NCBI GenBank assembly: GCA_016219455.1
Contig: JACRMZ010000002.1
Span: forward strand, 1-7,422
Length of the DNA stretch: 7,422 nucleotides
Reading direction: 5' to 3'
Source of the DNA: Candidatus Aenigmatarchaeota archaeon
GTDB taxonomy: Archaea > Aenigmatarchaeota > Aenigmatarchaeia > PWEA01 > JACRMZ01
Numbering within the stretch: position 1 is the stretch's first letter; each line of letters starts with the position of its first letter. A program made the position numbers and the translations under genes. Below are positions 5,975 through 7,422 of this stretch, one piece after another. Below the pieces are notes generated by a model. The model saw only the letters and a list, made by a program, of their open reading frames with translations, ran no database searches and was not told where the DNA came from.

Positions 5975-7421
5975 GAACTCTGTGAGGATTTGCGTTGGTA
6001 TCTGGCCGGTGGAGTTTGTAATGGCTTTGATTCCCGAAGACTGTGACGCCTGATAGCGGCGAGGCGCCGTCCGTGACAGTCGCGTCGAAACGGTACTGGA
6101 TGAAGAGCTTTGTCGCGACTGACGCGGCAGTAGCGTTCACGTCGCTCTTGTTGAACGAGACGTTGATGAAGAAATTCGGCTTCTGCGCTATCGTGCCGTT
6201 GAGGAAGATATCTGGATAGAACGTTGATGAGATGTTCGCGTCGATGAACGTGCTGTTTCCAGAGCCAATGTAAATGCCGAAGCTTTGGGTGGTGTTGGCT
6301 ATAGCTGTGGCGTTTATGAAGTAGTTGTTGTCAGAGCCGTACTCTATCCGTATGGCGTCGCTGGATCCGTTCCTTCCAGACGCAAATATGCTCGCTCCGG
6401 AGAACGTGTTTCCAGTCGACGAGGCGTTTATGAGCAGACCGCGGTTTCCACTTGTGCCATTGGAGAAGACGGAAACTCCGTCGAAGGCGTTGCCGGAGCT
6501 TGCCTGGAGCCATGCGCCATAACTGGAGTTGAACCAGCCTGACGACACAAACTTGCTGCCTGATATGGTGTTGTTGCCTGACGATGAGAGGTAGATTCCG
6601 TAGATTTCCGAGGAGCCGTTTGCTATTACTGACGCGTTTTGTATGGAATTCCTGTTTGAATTCTGCGCCATGTAAATCCCGATGTTCCTTATCCCGGTGC
6701 CGTTGGCGTTTATTGTGACGTTTGCTATTGTGCTGTTCGTGGCGTTGTACAGGTAGATCCCGTAGTTTGACGACTTTCCGTAGACTGTTGATGCTGCCAG
6801 GTTTTGTATTGTGACGTTGGTGGCGTTTCCAATGGAGATTGCTGCTGTCTGTATCCCGGTGCCGTTGTATTTCACGTTTACCTTGCTTATCGTGACGCTG
6901 GATGCGGTTATGTTTATGGTGGCGTTTGTTGCCGTTGCATTGAAAACGTCTGTGAAAACTGTGGGAAACGCGCTGGTGTTTGATGTGAGTGTCACCGACT
7001 TGTTGATGACTATGGATTCGTTGTAGTCCCTCAAAACGACTATGGATATGGTGTCGTAGTTGTTAGCATTGTTTATTGCCTTCTGGATTGTGTCGTTGCA
7101 GACGCCGGTGTTGAGGTTGCAGACTAGGTTTGTAGTCGATAGAGATATTGTGATGGATTTGGATTCCGTTAGGTTCACAACGGCTGATGATGCAGCATAT
7201 TGTGTTAACGACGCGTTCACCGTGTAGTTGGTGAAACGCAATGTATTGTTGTTCTGATACGTGCCGTTGACCATGAACTCTGTGAGGATTTGCGTTGGTA
7301 TCTGGCCGGTGGAGTTTGTAATGGCTGAGAAGTTGCTCGTGGGGTTGAACATCGTGGGTTGAGTTGGCGTTTGATTCCCGAAGACTGTGACGCCTGATAG
7401 CGGCGAGGCGCCGTCCGTGAC
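5880..7421 (-). CDS. NosD-like beta-helix module 1 of the giant surface protein (5'-partial at window edge, fragment)
   Basis: The frame is open to the right window edge (VTDGASPLSGVTVFGNQ at 7421-7371), so the true start lies outside; the ATG at 7352 is an internal Met of the linker. Elements in order: linker copy 1, the Cys-pair cap VCNLNTGVCND, TIQKAIN, then beta-helix rungs of about 26-28 residues (SNYGIYLYNATNST, IYGIYLSSSGNNTIS, RGLLINASSTGNTFSG, SFGIYIGSGNSTF). It ends with NFFINVSFNKSDVNATAASV, KLFIQYRFDATV and TDGASPLSGVTVFGNQ. At 6027/6026 a 44-nt deletion relative to the other linker copies changes the frame; the roughly 50 codons after GNQ, ending at 5880, are out-of-frame. Sequons are dense, indicating an extracellular, glycosylated location. 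The design matches module 2, but the rungs have diverged. Confidence 0.8.
   Translation of the reverse strand, partial: VTDGASPLSGVTVFGNQTPTQPTMFNPTSNFSAITNSTGQIPTQILTEFMVNGTYQNNNTLRFTNYTVNASLTQYAASSAVVNLTESKSITISLSTTNLVCNLNTGVCNDTIQKAINNANNYDTISIVVLRDYNESIVINKSVTLTSNTSAFPTVFTDVFNATATNATINITASSVTISKVNVKYNGTGIQTAAISIGNATNVTIQNLAASTVYGKSSNYGIYLYNATNSTIANVTINANGTGIRNIGIYMAQNSNRNSIQNASVIANGSSEIYGIYLSSSGNNTISGSKFVSSGWFNSSYGAWLQASSGNAFDGVSVFSNGTSGNRGLLINASSTGNTFSGASIFASGRNGSSDAIRIEYGSDNNYFINATAIANTTQSFGIYIGSGNSTFIDANISSTFYPDIFLNGTIAQKPNFFINVSFNKSDVNATAASVATKLFIQYRFDATVTDGASPLSGVTVFGNQSHYKLHRPDTNANPHRVHGQRHVSEQQYIAFHQLHGERVVKRIYCKLH
5905..6119 (-). repeat. Linker repeat copy 2 (44-nt internal deletion)
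   Basis: It is identical to copy 1 except that the 44 nt corresponding to 7327-7370 are missing between 6026 and 6027. This removes the codons for TPTQPTMFNPTSNF and shifts the frame. Positions 6079-6119 are also identical to 4788-4828 of copy 3, so the shared block extends into the strand encoding the KLFIQYRFDA region. Confidence 0.9.
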
Positions 7422-7422
7422 A
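7205..7422 (-). repeat. Linker repeat copy 1 (intact, cut by window edge)
   Basis: It encodes the transthyretin/CarboxypepD_reg-like linker from VTDGASPLSG through TNSTGQIPTQI to FTNYTVNASL. Positions 7205-7326 are identical to 5905-6026 (122 nt), 7371-7422 are identical to 6027-6078 (52 nt), and 7282-7422 are identical to 4639-4779 (141 nt). It is the reference for the indels in the other two copies. Confidence 0.9.

Noticed and set aside
5880..6026. C-terminal tail SHYKLHRPDTNANPH of the first module as genuine protein
   Set aside because: The same bases encode the conserved linker in the neighbouring frame; the tail is a product of the 44-nt deletion.
4568..7421. NosD as a copper-enzyme maturation factor (nitrous oxide reductase assembly)
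   Set aside because: Only the generic beta-helix repeat is shared. The modules are sequon-rich, duplicated and fused to surface domains, with no nos neighbours.

Overview
The window is a single coding block on the minus strand with no intergenic space and no mobile element, tRNA, rRNA or CRISPR. It reads as part of one very large, modular, membrane-anchored surface protein, followed by the start of a small exported protein gene. Sequon-dense (N-x-S/T) NosD-like beta-helix modules, transthyretin-like and Ig-like beta-sandwich domains, NEW3-type domains and a C-terminal transmembrane anchor with a basic tail suggest an archaeon, possibly a DPANN-type lineage from a metagenome. That assignment is inference; no marker gene is present.

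Layout in the direction of transcription (high to low coordinates). From 7421 to about 6027 lies a beta-helix module flanked by a conserved transthyretin-like linker; its frame is open to the window edge, so the true start is outside. From 6026 to about 4780 lies a second module of the same design in another frame. From about 4779 to 3890 comes a third linker copy followed by Ig-like domains. From 3909 to 145 is a 1254-codon frame: 42 tandem 20-residue units (848 residues), a Pro-rich linker, three beta-sandwich domains, one transmembrane helix and a basic tail. From 152 to the window edge is a short signal/anchor protein whose ATG overlaps the preceding stop.

The four long frames look like pieces of one protein. 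The first two breaks are explained exactly by comparing the linker copies: copy 2 lacks 44 nt, and copy 3 carries an 8-nt tandem duplication. Restoring both gives one continuous frame. The last junction needs a -1 shift, equal to one missing base. The joined product would exceed about 2400 residues. The breaks could be assembly or sequencing errors in near-identical repeats, or genuine mutations; the sequence alone cannot decide.

The most unusual element is the 20-residue repeat domain. It is highly regular, Ser/Ala/Arg-rich, strongly basic, almost free of glycosylation sequons, and organised in a higher-order seven-unit (140-residue) period. I do not recognise it as a known repeat family.
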